This document shows, piece by piece, positions 35,875 through 44,896 of a stretch of 64,000 nucleotides of DNA (positions are counted from its first letter, which is position 1; each line of letters starts with the position of its first letter). This DNA is from Celeribacter halophilus. Lineage in GTDB: Bacteria > Pseudomonadota > Alphaproteobacteria > Rhodobacterales > Rhodobacteraceae. The translations under genes and the position numbers were made by a program. The notes below the pieces were generated by a model that saw nothing but the letters and a program-made list of their open reading frames with translations, had not been told where the DNA came from and ran no database searches. The DNA lies in contig NZ_FORY01000001.1 of NCBI RefSeq assembly GCF_900114135.1, positions 180,609 through 244,608 of the forward strand, written 5' to 3'.

Positions 35875-37437
35875 ATGCTCAGAACAGTTCTCTCTTCCAC
35901 CGCATTTCTGGCGCTTATGGCCGGTGCGGCCCATGCCGATTACACGCTGCACGTCATTCATATCAATGATTTGCACAGCCGAATCGAGCCGATCACGAAA
36001 TACGACAACACATGTTCTGCCGAAGACAACGAGGCGGGCGAGTGTTTTGGTGGCGTGGCCCGCGTGGCGACCATGATCAACCAACTGCGCGAAGAGCTCG
36101 CAGGTGAAAATTTCATCGTTCTGGATGCGGGCGACGAATATCAAGGCTCCTTGATGTACACGACCTACAAAGGTGACGTGGAAATCGAGATGATGAACAA
36201 GATCAGTTTCGACGCGATGGCTGTCGGCAACCACGAGTTCGACGATGGCGACGAAGGCCTGTTAAAACTGCTTGATGGCGCGGACTTCCCTGTCATCTCC
36301 GGCAACCTTGATGTGTCGCAGTCCAACCTGCTCGCTGGAAAACTCAACGATCACCTCGTGCTCGAAGTGGGTGGCGAGAAAATCGGCATTGTCTCGGCAC
36401 TGGCGACCGATACAGTCGAAACCGCGAGCCCCTCTGCAGCGGTGATTTTCTCCGATGAGATCGAAAATCTTCAGCAGGATGTGGACACTCTAACCGAGGA
36501 AGGCGTGACCAAGATCATCGCGCTCAACCATGTCGGTGTGACCAAAGACCTCGAAATTGCCGAGAAGGTCTCCGGTCTTGATGCGGTGGTCGGTGGTCAC
36601 TCCCACACGCTGTTCTCCAACACCGAAGAGGCCGATTACGCCTATCCGACAATGGTCGGGGACGTGCCTGTGGTGCAGGCCTATGCCTATTCCAAATATG
36701 TCGGCCATTTGATCCTGACCTTTGACGACGACGGCAATGTGACCTCTGCGACCGGCGACACGATTCTTCTCGATGCTTCCGTGCCTGAAGACGAAGAGAT
36801 CAAAGCGCGTGTGGCCGAGCTTGCCGGACCGATCGAAGAGCTGAAAGCCAAGGTTGTGGCTGAAGCCACCGCTGACATCGACGGGTCGCGCGAGACCTGC
36901 CGCTCGGTGGAATGTCCGATGGGCAATCTGATTGCGGATGCCATGCTGGACCGTGTGAAGGATCAGGGCATCGAAATCGCGATCCAGAACGGTGGCGGTG
37001 TACGTGCGTCTATCCCCGGTGGTCAAGTGACCATGGGCGATGTGCTGACCGTGCTGCCTTTCCAGAACACGCTCTCGACCTTCTTTGTGTCCGGTGCGAC
37101 CATTGTCGAAGCGCTTGAAAACGGCGCGTCGCAAATGGAAGAGGGCGCAGGACGTTTCGCTCAGGTTGCTGGCATGAGCTACACCGTGGATCCCTCGGCT
37201 GAAGTTGGATCCCGCATTTCCGACGTGATGGTTGGCGATGCGCCGATTGATCCCGAAAAGACCTATGGTGTCGTGTCCAACAATTACGTCCGCAATGGCG
37301 GGGATGGCTACAAGATGTTTCTTGATGCCGAAAACGTCTACGACTTCGGACCGGATCTGGCCGATGTCACGGCGGAATACATGATGGAACATGCGCCTTA
37401 CGAACCTTACACGGATGGTCGCATCACTGTGAAATAA
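35875..37437 (+). CDS. secreted 5'-nucleotidase / metallophosphatase (UshA family)
   Basis: 520 aa from the ATG at 35875, which places a clean signal peptide at residues 1-20 (ends GAAHA). The N-terminal calcineurin-like domain has the metal motifs HINDLHSRIEP, GDEYQGS, GNHEFDDG and GGHSHT; the C-terminal 5'-nucleotidase domain has NGGGVRASIPGG and NNYVRNGGDGY. It removes phosphate from extracellular nucleotides in the periplasm, making nucleosides for uptake. That complements the salvage operon at 15.7-20.3 kb. A strong terminator follows. Confidence 0.9.
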   Translation: MLRTVLSSTAFLALMAGAAHADYTLHVIHINDLHSRIEPITKYDNTCSAEDNEAGECFGGVARVATMINQLREELAGENFIVLDAGDEYQGSLMYTTYKGDVEIEMMNKISFDAMAVGNHEFDDGDEGLLKLLDGADFPVISGNLDVSQSNLLAGKLNDHLVLEVGGEKIGIVSALATDTVETASPSAAVIFSDEIENLQQDVDTLTEEGVTKIIALNHVGVTKDLEIAEKVSGLDAVVGGHSHTLFSNTEEADYAYPTMVGDVPVVQAYAYSKYVGHLILTFDDDGNVTSATGDTILLDASVPEDEEIKARVAELAGPIEELKAKVVAEATADIDGSRETCRSVECPMGNLIADAMLDRVKDQGIEIAIQNGGGVRASIPGGQVTMGDVLTVLPFQNTLSTFFVSGATIVEALENGASQMEEGAGRFAQVAGMSYTVDPSAEVGSRISDVMVGDAPIDPEKTYGVVSNNYVRNGGDGYKMFLDAENVYDFGPDLADVTAEYMMEHAPYEPYTDGRITVK

Positions 37438-37500
37438 AACAGTGAAGTAAATCTGTCTGCCGCGGCGCCGAAATACGCCTGACGGTATAGACAAACGGCA

Positions 37501-37530
37501 AAGCCCTCGCGATCATGCGGGGGCTTTTTC
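37501..37530 (+). terminator. intrinsic terminator of the 5'-nucleotidase gene
   Basis: AAGCCCTCGC-GATCAT-GCGGGGGCTT forms a ten-base stem with one G-U pair, followed by TTTTCTTT; 64 bases after the stop. Confidence 0.9.
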
Positions 37531-37553
37531 TTTGATGGCACGGGAGGATTACG

Positions 37554-38018
37554 ATGCATGGACGTTGTACCTGCGGGGAAGTGGAGTTCGAGGTCACGGC
37601 AGAGCCGATGATTGTGCATTGTTGCCATTGCACATGGTGCCAGCGGGAAACCGGCTCCGCCTTCGCCTTGAATGCCTATGTGGAGCGCGAGGCCGTGAAA
37701 CTGACCAAGGGCACACCTGAGCGCGTGGAGACCCCTTCCAATTCCGGCCACGGCCAGTCCGTGTTGCGCTGCCCGTCTTGCAAGGTGGCGCTTTGGTCGC
37801 ATTACGCTGGCTCAGGTGAGGCGATTGCTTTTCTCCGCTGTGGCACTCTGGAAGAACGTGCGGAGATCGTGCCGGATGTGCATATCTTCACCTCGACCAA
37901 ACTGCCTTGGGTGGTATTGCCTGAAGGCGCGCAGGCGTTTGAAGGGTTCTATCGTCCCAAAGAGGTCTGGCCGGAAGAGAGTCTTGCACGGTTCAAGGCG
38001 GCGCGCGCGAAAGGATAA
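37554..38018 (+). CDS. GFA-family (glutathione-dependent formaldehyde-activating-like) protein
   Basis: 154 aa. The Cys pattern of the GFA fold is complete: CTCG near residue 5, CCHCTWCQRETGSAF near 24-38 and CPSC near 69. These bind structural and catalytic zinc. The named activity (glutathione-formaldehyde adduct formation) is disputed for the family, so only the fold is claimed. It is followed after 3 bases by the DUF1992 gene and probably co-transcribed. Confidence 0.88.
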   Translation: MHGRCTCGEVEFEVTAEPMIVHCCHCTWCQRETGSAFALNAYVEREAVKLTKGTPERVETPSNSGHGQSVLRCPSCKVALWSHYAGSGEAIAFLRCGTLEERAEIVPDVHIFTSTKLPWVVLPEGAQAFEGFYRPKEVWPEESLARFKAARAKG

Positions 38019-38021
38019 GGC

Positions 38022-38327
38022 ATGGATCATCCGCTGATTGATTTGATCAACCAGAAGATTGCCGAGGCTGAACGTGACGGAGCCTTTGAGAACCTCTCAG
38101 GGGCAGGAAAGCCCTTGCCCAGAGAAGATGATCCGGACAACGCGCTGCTCAATCGACTGGTCAAGGAAAGCGGCGGCGTGCCGGAATTTGTAACACTGTC
38201 GCGGGAACTGGCAAAACTGCGCGAGGAATTGCGCGACACGGCAGACCGGACACGACGCGCCGAAATCATGAAAGACATGTCGATGATGGATGCCAGGATC
38301 GAACTGGCCCGCAAGGCGCATCGGTGA
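38022..38327 (+). CDS. DUF1992 (DnaJ-homologue subfamily C member 28-like) protein
   Basis: 101 aa with AAGG just before the ATG at 38022. Contains the family pattern LIDLINQKIAEAERDGAFENLSGAGKPL near residues 5-32, followed by a helical, charged C-terminal half. No J domain is present. It is a small cytoplasmic protein of unknown role; overlaps no other gene but follows the GFA gene closely. Confidence 0.85.
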   Translation: MDHPLIDLINQKIAEAERDGAFENLSGAGKPLPREDDPDNALLNRLVKESGGVPEFVTLSRELAKLREELRDTADRTRRAEIMKDMSMMDARIELARKAHR

Positions 38328-38454
38328 GCCACGCGATGGTCGGAAGCGTTTTTCCACCGCCTCCGGCTTTCTGATGGCGCAAATACTCATCAGGTCAAAA
38401 CGCCTCCGCACGATCTGCGCTGGCCCCCGCTGCCTGATCCATTAAACTGGCCGC

Positions 38455-39120
38455 ATGTGTGGACGCTTTGCCCTTTCCCTGCCCGATGATGCCATGGCGC
38501 GCCTGTTTGAGGCTGTGCCTGCCAATGATCTACCGCCAATCCCCAACTTCAACATCTGCCCGAGTACGCAAATTCATGTCATCTATCATGAAAACGACCA
38601 ACGCCGCCTTGTGCCGATGCGCTGGGGTTTTGTGCCGCATTGGTATAAATCCGCCGGCGACGGGCCCTTGCTGATCAATGCCCGCGCCGAGACGATTGCG
38701 GAGAAGCCCGCCTTTCGGGAGGCCTGCCGCAGGCGTCGCTGTCTCATTCCCGCAGACGGGTTCTTCGAGTGGCATCGTCCGGAGGGGGGTGAAAAGCTGC
38801 CGTGGTATATCCAGCCCGCAGGTGAGGGGTCGATGGTCTTTGCCGGCATTTGGCAGGATTGGGAGCAAGACGGCGTGCGCCGGTCATCCTGTGCCATCGT
38901 CACCACCGAGGCCACAGGGCGTATGGCGGAGATTCACCATCGGATCCCCGTGATTTTGCAAGCGGGTGATTGGGGCAAGTGGCTTGGCGAAGAAGGCCAT
39001 GGTGCCGCGCGTTTGATGCTGCCCGCACCGGACGAGACGTTACGCTTTCACCGAGTGGGCAGGGCGGTAAATTCCAATCGGGCCGCAGGACCCGCGTTGA
39101 TTGAGGAGATTGATATATGA
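38455..39120 (+). CDS. SOS-response-associated peptidase (YedK/HMCES family)
   Basis: 221 aa. The protein begins MCGRF; Cys2 becomes the N-terminal nucleophile that forms a stable thiazolidine crosslink with abasic sites in single-stranded DNA. NARAET near residue 75, CLIPADGFFEW near 96 and IHHRIPVIL near 160 complete the active site (Asn, Glu, His). It shields abasic lesions. It overlaps the following thioesterase gene by four bases (ATGA). No LexA box was found upstream by eye. Confidence 0.93.
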   Translation: MCGRFALSLPDDAMARLFEAVPANDLPPIPNFNICPSTQIHVIYHENDQRRLVPMRWGFVPHWYKSAGDGPLLINARAETIAEKPAFREACRRRRCLIPADGFFEWHRPEGGEKLPWYIQPAGEGSMVFAGIWQDWEQDGVRRSSCAIVTTEATGRMAEIHHRIPVILQAGDWGKWLGEEGHGAARLMLPAPDETLRFHRVGRAVNSNRAAGPALIEEIDI

Positions 39121-39512
39121 AGACTTCGCTGTTGGAGGGCCCATCGGCGGCGCTGGCGCATCTGGGTATTGAAATGACAGGATGGGATCACGGCGTTGCG
39201 CGGTTCGAGGCGACCGTTGCGCCGTTTCATCTGAACCGTTCGGAGATTCCTCACGGCGGGATTTATGCGACCATGCTCGATACGACGATGGGCTATGCTG
39301 GCGCCTATACCGGAGACCCTGATCAGCGCCGTATGACGCTGACCCTGTCTTTGAACATCAGCTATCTGTCGCGTCCGAAGGGCACGCGCCTTATAGCGGT
39401 GGGGCGGCGCATCGGGGGCGGTGCCAAGACGTTTTTCACAGACGGGCGCCTGACGGATGAGACCGGCGAATTGATCGCCACGGCGCAGGGGACGTTTCGA
39501 GTGCGATCCTAG
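39117..39512 (+). CDS. PaaI-type hotdog thioesterase
   Basis: 131 aa. The signature IPHGGIYATMLDTTMGYAG (about 42-60) contains the catalytic-type Asp. The ATG overlaps the stop of the YedK/HMCES gene. It is a third stand-alone thioesterase in the window, not adjacent to the other two. Substrate unknown. Confidence 0.87.
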   Translation: MKTSLLEGPSAALAHLGIEMTGWDHGVARFEATVAPFHLNRSEIPHGGIYATMLDTTMGYAGAYTGDPDQRRMTLTLSLNISYLSRPKGTRLIAVGRRIGGGAKTFFTDGRLTDETGELIATAQGTFRVRS

Positions 39513-39533
39513 AACGCGATGCGCAAAGTATAC

Positions 39534-39549
39534 ATTCAATATATTGAAT
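39534..39549. promoter_or_regulatory. ATTC-N8-GAAT palindrome upstream of the DUF2892 gene (SqrR/BigR-like operator)
   Basis: ATTCAATATATTGAAT is a perfect 16-base dyad 55 bases before the DUF2892 start. It fits the ATTC-N8-GAAT operator reported for the sulfide-responsive repressor SqrR of Rhodobacter capsulatus, an ArsR-family relative of BigR. No repressor gene lies in the window. Confidence 0.6.
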
Positions 39550-39604
39550 TTAATGGGGTGAAATGCTAAATATGGCGTAAATCAATTCATTACGGAGAAA
39601 CCCC

Positions 39605-39811
39605 ATGTCCATTGATCGCGCTGTTTTCGCCTTTGCCGGCGTCATGATCATCGTCAGCGTGTTGCTGACCCAGTTCGTTCACCCGATGTTCGTCTGGTTC
39701 ACCCTGTTTATCGGGGCAAACCTGCTTCAGTCGGCCTTCTCCGGCTGGTGTCCTGCGGCCAAGATTTTTGCAAAGCTCGGCCTGCCTGCGGGGTGTGCAT
39801 TTGGCAAGTGA
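39605..39811 (+). CDS. DUF2892 small inner-membrane protein
   Basis: 68 aa with ACGGAGAAACCCC before the ATG at 39605. It has two short membrane helices (about 6-24 and 28-48) and the family tail SGWCPAAKIFAKLG with the conserved WCP motif. DUF2892 domains occur alone or joined to rhodanese (YgaP) and are part of BigR/SqrR sulfide regulons. The ATTC-N8-GAAT palindrome upstream fits control by reactive sulfur. The function is probably handling sulfide or persulfide at the membrane, by inference only. Confidence 0.88.
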   Translation: MSIDRAVFAFAGVMIIVSVLLTQFVHPMFVWFTLFIGANLLQSAFSGWCPAAKIFAKLGLPAGCAFGK

Positions 39812-39812
39812 G

Positions 39813-40110
39813 CCGCTGAACGCTGAGCGGTACGAATGTGAGTATTTTTGCAATCAGAAAGCCCTTTCCGGTGTTCGTTGCCGGAGGGGGAGAAGTAGAT
39901 TGGCCAGTTCATAGCCAATCTACCTTGTCTTTAAGACCGCAACTCCGACCGTTTGAGTGGACCTCTTGGTCTGTTGCGACAGTCGTTTCACGACTGTTTC
40001 GGGCTTTTGCCCTGAGCGTCCGGCCTTTTGGGCCGACTCTCTGGCCATTCGAGCCATGGATGCCTTTCGTCAGATGGTTATGCCATCGGTAAGGTTAACA
40101 GCGCCTTAAC
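39813..40110. other. array of eight to nine short hairpins between the DUF2892 gene and purD
   Basis: The 309-base gap contains consecutive inverted repeats: CCGCT/AGCGG (39813-39830), TCCGG/CCGGA (39867-39885), GTAGATTGGC/GCCAATCTAC (39895-39923), GACC/GGTC (39960-39971), ACAGTCG/CGACTGT (39979-39997), GGGC-TTTT-GCCC (40001-40012), CGGCC-TTTTG-GGCCG (40021-40035), TGGC/GCCA (40042-40056) and GTTAA/TTAAC (40094-40110). No ORF is credible. It may be a structured non-coding RNA or a multi-hairpin 3' region; the strand is undetermined. Confidence 0.35.
40095..40110. promoter_or_regulatory. CtrA-type box TTAA-N7-TTAAC
   Basis: TTAA-CAGCGCC-TTAAC matches the CtrA consensus exactly. It lies just downstream of purD and at the right edge of the hairpin array, so it would be positioned to drive leftward transcription through the array. 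It has no protein gene directly behind it. Confidence 0.4.
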
Positions 40111-40120
40111 TGTCCCGAAT

Positions 40121-41386
40121 TTATTTCAGCGCACGCCAGCCGATGTCGGAGCGGTTGAAGCCTTCGGGCCAGTCGATTCGCTCGATCATTGCATAGGCGC
40201 GATCCCGGGCGTCTTGAAGGCTGTCGCCTCGTGCCGTGACATTGAGAACCCGCCCGCCGGTGGCGATGATCTGCCCGTCTTTTTCGGAAGTGCCCGCGTG
40301 GAACACCATATTCATGCTGTCCTCGGGAAGCGCGTCGAGCCCTTTGATTGCGGAGCCTTTTTCATACGCATCGGGATAGCCGTTTGCCGCCATGACCACG
40401 GTCATCGCGTGATCGTCGGCCCAGTTCACCTTGGCCTGATCCAGCGTGCCGTTGGCGGTCGCCAGCATCAGGTCGAGTGCCTGCGCCCCCAGACGCATCA
40501 TCAGCACCTGACATTCCGGATCGCCAAAGCGGCAGTTGTATTCCACAAGGCGTGGCTGGCCGTCTTTGATCATGAAGCCCGCGTAGAGCACCCCTTGGTA
40601 GGGCATCCCGCGCTTGGCCATTTCCGCCACTGTCGGTTTGATGATCTCGTCCATGGCTTTGGCAATCACGGCATCGGTCATCACAGGGGCAGGGGAATAG
40701 GCGCCCATGCCGCCGGTGTTCGGGCCTGTGTCGCCATCGCCTACGCGCTTGTGGTCCTGTGCGGTCCCCACGGGCAGGACGTTTTCGCCGTCGCACAGGA
40801 TGAACCAAGAGGCCTCTTCGCCGTCCATGAATTCTTCGATCACCACTTCCGCGCCAGCGCCGCCAAAGGCTCCGCCGAACATGTCGTCAATGGCATCAAG
40901 CGCGGCCTGTTCGTCCATCGCCACGATCACGCCTTTGCCAGCGGCCAGACCGTCGGCTTTGACCACGATCGGCGCACCTTGCTTGCGGATGTAGGCCTTG
41001 GCTTTTTCAGCATCGTCAAAGCGGGCATAGGCTGCGGTCGGTGCGCCTGACGCATCGCAGATTTCTTTAGTAAAGCCTTTGGAAGCCTCAAGCTGGGCTG
41101 CCGCTTTCGACGGGCCAAACGTCAGAATGCCCGCTGCGCGCAGATCGTCGGCCACACCTGCGGCAAGGGGGGCTTCGGGTCCGATAATGACGAAATCAAT
41201 CGCGTTTTGCTCGACGAAAGACACCACGGTTGCCCCGTCATTGATGTCGAAGGACGCGCATTCAGCGATCTTTGCGATCCCCGCATTGCCCGGCGCGACG
41301 ATCAGTTTGTCGCATTTCGGGTTCTGCATCACCGCCCATGCCAGAGCATGTTCACGTCCGCCGCTGCCCAAGATCAGAATGTTCAT
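40121..41386 (-). CDS. purD: phosphoribosylamine-glycine ligase
   Basis: 421 aa from the ATG at 41386; the frame continues to 41638 inside xseA but [15 protein letters not shown] is the canonical start. ATP-grasp enzyme of purine synthesis joining glycine to phosphoribosylamine. Visible: [12 protein letters not shown] near 70, [13 protein letters not shown] near 140, [24 protein letters not shown] near 212-235 and [11 protein letters not shown] near 285. It is divergent from xseA. No other purine gene is nearby. Confidence 0.97.
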   Translation of the reverse strand: MNILILGSGGREHALAWAVMQNPKCDKLIVAPGNAGIAKIAECASFDINDGATVVSFVEQNAIDFVIIGPEAPLAAGVADDLRAAGILTFGPSKAAAQLEASKGFTKEICDASGAPTAAYARFDDAEKAKAYIRKQGAPIVVKADGLAAGKGVIVAMDEQAALDAIDDMFGGAFGGAGAEVVIEEFMDGEEASWFILCDGENVLPVGTAQDHKRVGDGDTGPNTGGMGAYSPAPVMTDAVIAKAMDEIIKPTVAEMAKRGMPYQGVLYAGFMIKDGQPRLVEYNCRFGDPECQVLMMRLGAQALDLMLATANGTLDQAKVNWADDHAMTVVMAANGYPDAYEKGSAIKGLDALPEDSMNMVFHAGTSEKDGQIIATGGRVLNVTARGDSLQDARDRAYAMIERIDWPEGFNRSDIGWRALK

Positions 41387-41473
41387 CGCGCCTCTCCGCT
41401 TCACCTTTGCTTGCGCGCGTTCTAAGGTCAGTCCGAGTTTGACACAAGCACGAGCCGCCTTGGGAGGCATAAG

Positions 41474-43039
41474 ATGTCCGACCTTTTCGAAGATGAAGGC
41501 CCTAAAGCCACATCCAACGCCCCGGAATTCTCCGTTTCCGAACTTTCGGGAGCGGTGAAGAAGCTGATCGAGGGTGAATTCGGGTATGTGAGGGTGCGTG
41601 CCGAAGTGGGCCGTGTGTCGCGGCCACGTTCCGGCCATCTCTATTTCGATCTGAAAGACGAAAAAGCGGTGATCAACGCGGTGAGCTGGAAAGGGCAGGT
41701 CGCGCGGATGGAGGTGCAGCCCGAAGAGGGTATGGAAGTCATCGCCACGGGGCGGATGACGACCTTTCCCGGCGGCTCGCGATACCAGATCATTGTCGAC
41801 AATGTGGAACCGGCGGGTGCAGGCGCGCTTATGGCGATGCTGGAGAAGCGCAAAAAGGCGCTGGCGGCGGAAGGGCTGTTTGATGCAGCGCGCAAAAAGC
41901 CGCTGCCGTGGTTGCCGGAGGTGATCGGCGTGGTGACATCGCCTTCAGGGGCGGTGATCCGCGATATTTTGCACCGGTTGAGCGACCGTTTCCCCCGCCA
42001 TGTTCTGATCTGGCCTGTTGCTGTGCAAGGCCAGAAAAGCGCGGCGGAAGTGGCCAATGGTATTCGCGGCTTTAACGCCTTGCCCGAAGGCGGTGCAATC
42101 CCGCGGCCTGATCTGATTATTGTGGCGCGTGGCGGGGGCTCGGTCGAAGATTTGTGGGGGTTCAACGAGGAGATCGTGGTGCGTGCCGCCGCCGAGTCCG
42201 CGATTCCCCTGATCTCTGCCGTGGGTCATGAAACCGACACGACGCTGATTGACTTTGCCTCTGACAAACGCGCGCCAACTCCGACTGCGGCGGCGGAACT
42301 GGCCGTGCCGGTGCGGCGGGAACTCTGGGTGACCATTCAGGAATTGCGGGCACGGATGGAGCGGGCGCTGACAGGCGGCGTGGATTATCGTCGCCAGCGC
42401 CTCAATGATCTCAGCCGCGCCCTGCCGCCGAAAGAGCGGTTGCTCGACGGGCCGCGTCAGCGCGTGGACCAGATTGATTTGCGTTTGACGCAGGCGCTTG
42501 TCAACGGGGTGCGCAACCGGCGGCTGAAACTGTCGGAGGCGGCGACAATCCTGCGGCCCTCGCTTTTACAAGGGCGGATGCAGGGGCATGGGGAGCGTTT
42601 GTCTGCCTTGTCGATGCGTCTCGCGCCGGCCCTGTCGCGCGGCACGACGCAGCACCGGCGCGATTTTGACCGGCTGGCGCAGCGCCTTTCCCCGCTGACG
42701 GTTTCGCGCAATACGGCGCAGGCCCGACGCGACCTGACGCAGCTTTCGGACCGTTTCGCCCGCGCGGCTATGGGGCAGACCCAACGCTGGCGCGCGGCGC
42801 TGGATCAGCGTTCCGGAATGCTGTCGGCGCTGTCCTATGAGGAGACGCTCAAGCGCGGCTATGCGGTGGTGCGCGATGCTGAGGGCGGGGTTGTGACCTC
42901 GACCAAAGACGCGGCGCGGATGCATGAGGTGCAATTTGCTGACGGGCGTGTGCAGATCGGGGGCGGTGTTGCCGCCAAGCCTGCGAAATCCGCAAAGCCG
43001 AGGGCCAAGACGGGACCGGAGCAGGGGAGCCTGTTCTGA
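41474..43039 (+). CDS. xseA: exodeoxyribonuclease VII large subunit
   Basis: 521 aa with TTGGGAGG before the ATG at 41474. It carries an N-terminal OB-fold (about 20-115), then the catalytic domain with [11 protein letters not shown] near 157 and [25 protein letters not shown] near 252-276, then a long coiled-coil region (about 300-440). With XseB it degrades single-stranded DNA to oligonucleotides. A Pro/Lys-rich tail ends the protein. xseB is not in the window. Confidence 0.95.
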   Translation: MSDLFEDEGPKATSNAPEFSVSELSGAVKKLIEGEFGYVRVRAEVGRVSRPRSGHLYFDLKDEKAVINAVSWKGQVARMEVQPEEGMEVIATGRMTTFPGGSRYQIIVDNVEPAGAGALMAMLEKRKKALAAEGLFDAARKKPLPWLPEVIGVVTSPSGAVIRDILHRLSDRFPRHVLIWPVAVQGQKSAAEVANGIRGFNALPEGGAIPRPDLIIVARGGGSVEDLWGFNEEIVVRAAAESAIPLISAVGHETDTTLIDFASDKRAPTPTAAAELAVPVRRELWVTIQELRARMERALTGGVDYRRQRLNDLSRALPPKERLLDGPRQRVDQIDLRLTQALVNGVRNRRLKLSEAATILRPSLLQGRMQGHGERLSALSMRLAPALSRGTTQHRRDFDRLAQRLSPLTVSRNTAQARRDLTQLSDRFARAAMGQTQRWRAALDQRSGMLSALSYEETLKRGYAVVRDAEGGVVTSTKDAARMHEVQFADGRVQIGGGVAAKPAKSAKPRAKTGPEQGSLF

Positions 43040-43220
43040 CGCGGAGACGCCGTTGCGGATCTGGTCGCCTTTGTGTGTCAGCGCTTATACAGGGCTTTCA
43101 TGCGTTAACCTTAATCGGATCAACCTTAACGCACGTTCACCTTCGAACCTGTCCTCGTTCATACAGGTGACGTTCTGAACCGGCGCGGAAGCTGGCCGTT
43201 CAGAGCGCGTGATGGTTCCC

Positions 43221-43679
43221 TTATACCCCGACTTGCGGTCCCATGCAGGACAGTGGCCCGTCAGACGCCCAAGCCTCGTAAAGTTCCAACCCGTTGACTC
43301 CTTGGAACACGGCTTTGAGCTTGTCGCGCTCCACGAAGAATTGCCAGCATTGCGGGGCCATGCCGTCCTCGTAGATGAAGCAGATGTTCTGGTCCTGCTC
43401 GTACCAGATTCCTTCCTTGCATGTGTCCTTGTCAAAGGCCCAACGCACGCGCTTTCCGGGCAGATATTCCTCCGCCCCGTAGGGCTGTCCGCTTTCTGCA
43501 TAGGTCAGGGTCTTGCCTGTGGCATAGGCATCAAACTCCGCGCCCGTCAGCGGGCCTTGGGTGGTCGGCAGGGTGGCTGTGGAAAATGCGCGAATCTCCG
43601 TGCCATCCAGCGGACCGGCCAGCGCGGTGGTTGCACCAAACAGGGCGCAGGCGAGGGGAAACAGATATGTCTTTATCAT
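43221..43679 (-). CDS. exported Cys-containing protein, unknown function
   Basis: 152 aa. A clear signal peptide (1-21, ends TTALA) is followed by a compact domain with four Cys (DKDTCKEGIW, NICFIYEDG, PQCWQFF, PLSCMG) that could form two disulfides in the periplasm. The segment CKEGIWYEQDQNICFIY resembles a family found in other Rhodobacterales, but no function is known to me. A TTAA-N7-TTAA box lies 45-59 bases upstream of the ATG at 43679, overlapping the end of the alkB-type gene. Confidence 0.75.
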   Translation of the reverse strand: MIKTYLFPLACALFGATTALAGPLDGTEIRAFSTATLPTTQGPLTGAEFDAYATGKTLTYAESGQPYGAEEYLPGKRVRWAFDKDTCKEGIWYEQDQNICFIYEDGMAPQCWQFFVERDKLKAVFQGVNGLELYEAWASDGPLSCMGPQVGV

Positions 43680-43723
43680 GCGGTAACCATGTCACAAGCC
43701 GCCGAGTCGCTCCACTCACATTC

Positions 43724-43738
43724 TTAACAGGTGGTTAA
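43724..43738 (-). promoter_or_regulatory. CtrA-like box TTAA-N7-TTAA
   Basis: TTAA-CAGGTGG-TTAA matches the CtrA half-site spacing and lies 45-59 bases before the start of the exported Cys protein on the minus strand. It overlaps the stop codon of the upstream alkB-type gene. Confidence 0.4.
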
Positions 43739-44811
43739 AGCTTGTCGCCTTCAGCCTGCTCCGATGTCCCGACAAGCCTCGCAACGCGCGGGTCCATGAC
43801 CTTGCGCCATAGCGGCGGAATGAGGGCCAGCGTTGCCATAGCCGGAAGCGAACGCGGCAATTGTGGCATGTCTTCGGTGAGTTCCAGCGCGGGATAGGGT
43901 TTCATCGGGTGCGCGTGGTGATCCGAGTGTCGTGGCGCGTTGAGCATCAGGAGCGAGGTGAACCATTGCGGACTGTTCCAGCTATGCGCCGGGCCGACAG
44001 GTTCATATTTTCCCGGCGCAACCTCGCGGCGGCGAAGCCCGTAATGCTGGACATAATCCGACAGCATGAGCTGGGCGGAGGCATAGCCCGCGAGAAGTAT
44101 GTATTTGAAAACGCCGAGAAACCCACCGATGACAAATGCGAGGAGCAGGCAGGTAACAGCCCCGCCGATATAGAGCGCATAGGGATGCAGGTCTGTCGAT
44201 TTCGCCCGTGCGCGCATGGCATTTTCCTCCCGCAGTCCGGCCCTGAACGAGCCGCCCCATGCGCGCGGCAAAAAGCGGTAATAGCTCATGCCCGCGGGGG
44301 CGGAGTTGGGGTCTTGCGGGGAGGCGGCATAGCGGTGATGCACCCGCACATGGGCGGTGGCATGGTGGCCGAACAGCAACGTGATATAGACCCATGTGCC
44401 AAGGCGGCGCAGCGTCCTGTCGGAGCGGTGGACCAGTTCGTGAGCGTTGGAATTGGAGACCTGCCCAAAGAACAGCCCCATGCCGAGAAACACGAACACG
44501 CGTTCCCAGAATGCAAGCTGCCCATTCGAGAGCGCCCAGACCGCCAGTGGCAAAAGCGCAAAATGCGCAAGCGCCAGAACGGTGGAAAGGGCGTTTGCGT
44601 CGGGAAATTCGGCTTCAGGGTTTTCAGGATCACAGGCCAGCGCCACAAGTTGATCCAGTGAATAGGCCAGCGCGGTCATATAGAGAAACCCCGCCACGGC
44701 CCAAACCCCTCCGAACAGCGCGCCCAAGGCCAGAAGGGCCACAGGCATCAAGGTGCTGACGGCGAAAAAGCGAATGATGTGAGTGGTTTTTCTTGCCATG
44801 TGCTGCGCCAT
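43735..44811 (-). CDS. alkB: alkane 1-monooxygenase (AlkB-type membrane di-iron enzyme)
   Basis: 358 aa with AAGGGA before the ATG at 44811. It has six hydrophobic segments and all the His boxes of the integral-membrane di-iron family: HELVHR near 127, HVRVHHRY near 157-164 and NAPRHSDHH near 303. It would hydroxylate the terminal carbon of alkanes in the inner membrane with rubredoxin as electron donor; no rubredoxin gene is adjacent. Related members act on other hydrocarbons or fatty acids, so alkane use is likely, not certain. Confidence 0.87.
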   Translation of the reverse strand: MAQHMARKTTHIIRFFAVSTLMPVALLALGALFGGVWAVAGFLYMTALAYSLDQLVALACDPENPEAEFPDANALSTVLALAHFALLPLAVWALSNGQLAFWERVFVFLGMGLFFGQVSNSNAHELVHRSDRTLRRLGTWVYITLLFGHHATAHVRVHHRYAASPQDPNSAPAGMSYYRFLPRAWGGSFRAGLREENAMRARAKSTDLHPYALYIGGAVTCLLLAFVIGGFLGVFKYILLAGYASAQLMLSDYVQHYGLRRREVAPGKYEPVGPAHSWNSPQWFTSLLMLNAPRHSDHHAHPMKPYPALELTEDMPQLPRSLPAMATLALIPPLWRKVMDPRVARLVGTSEQAEGDKL

Positions 44812-44896
44812 AGACGTCCCTTAGAAACTATGCTGACTATAGGTTGCACAGCGGGACCATGCAAAAGCAAAACCTGCGACAAAAGCGGAGGGGATG

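Noticed and set aside
43102-43132. GCGTTAA...TTAACGC dyad as a CtrA box
   Set aside because: TTAA half-sites are spaced by 2, 11 or 17 bases, not 7.
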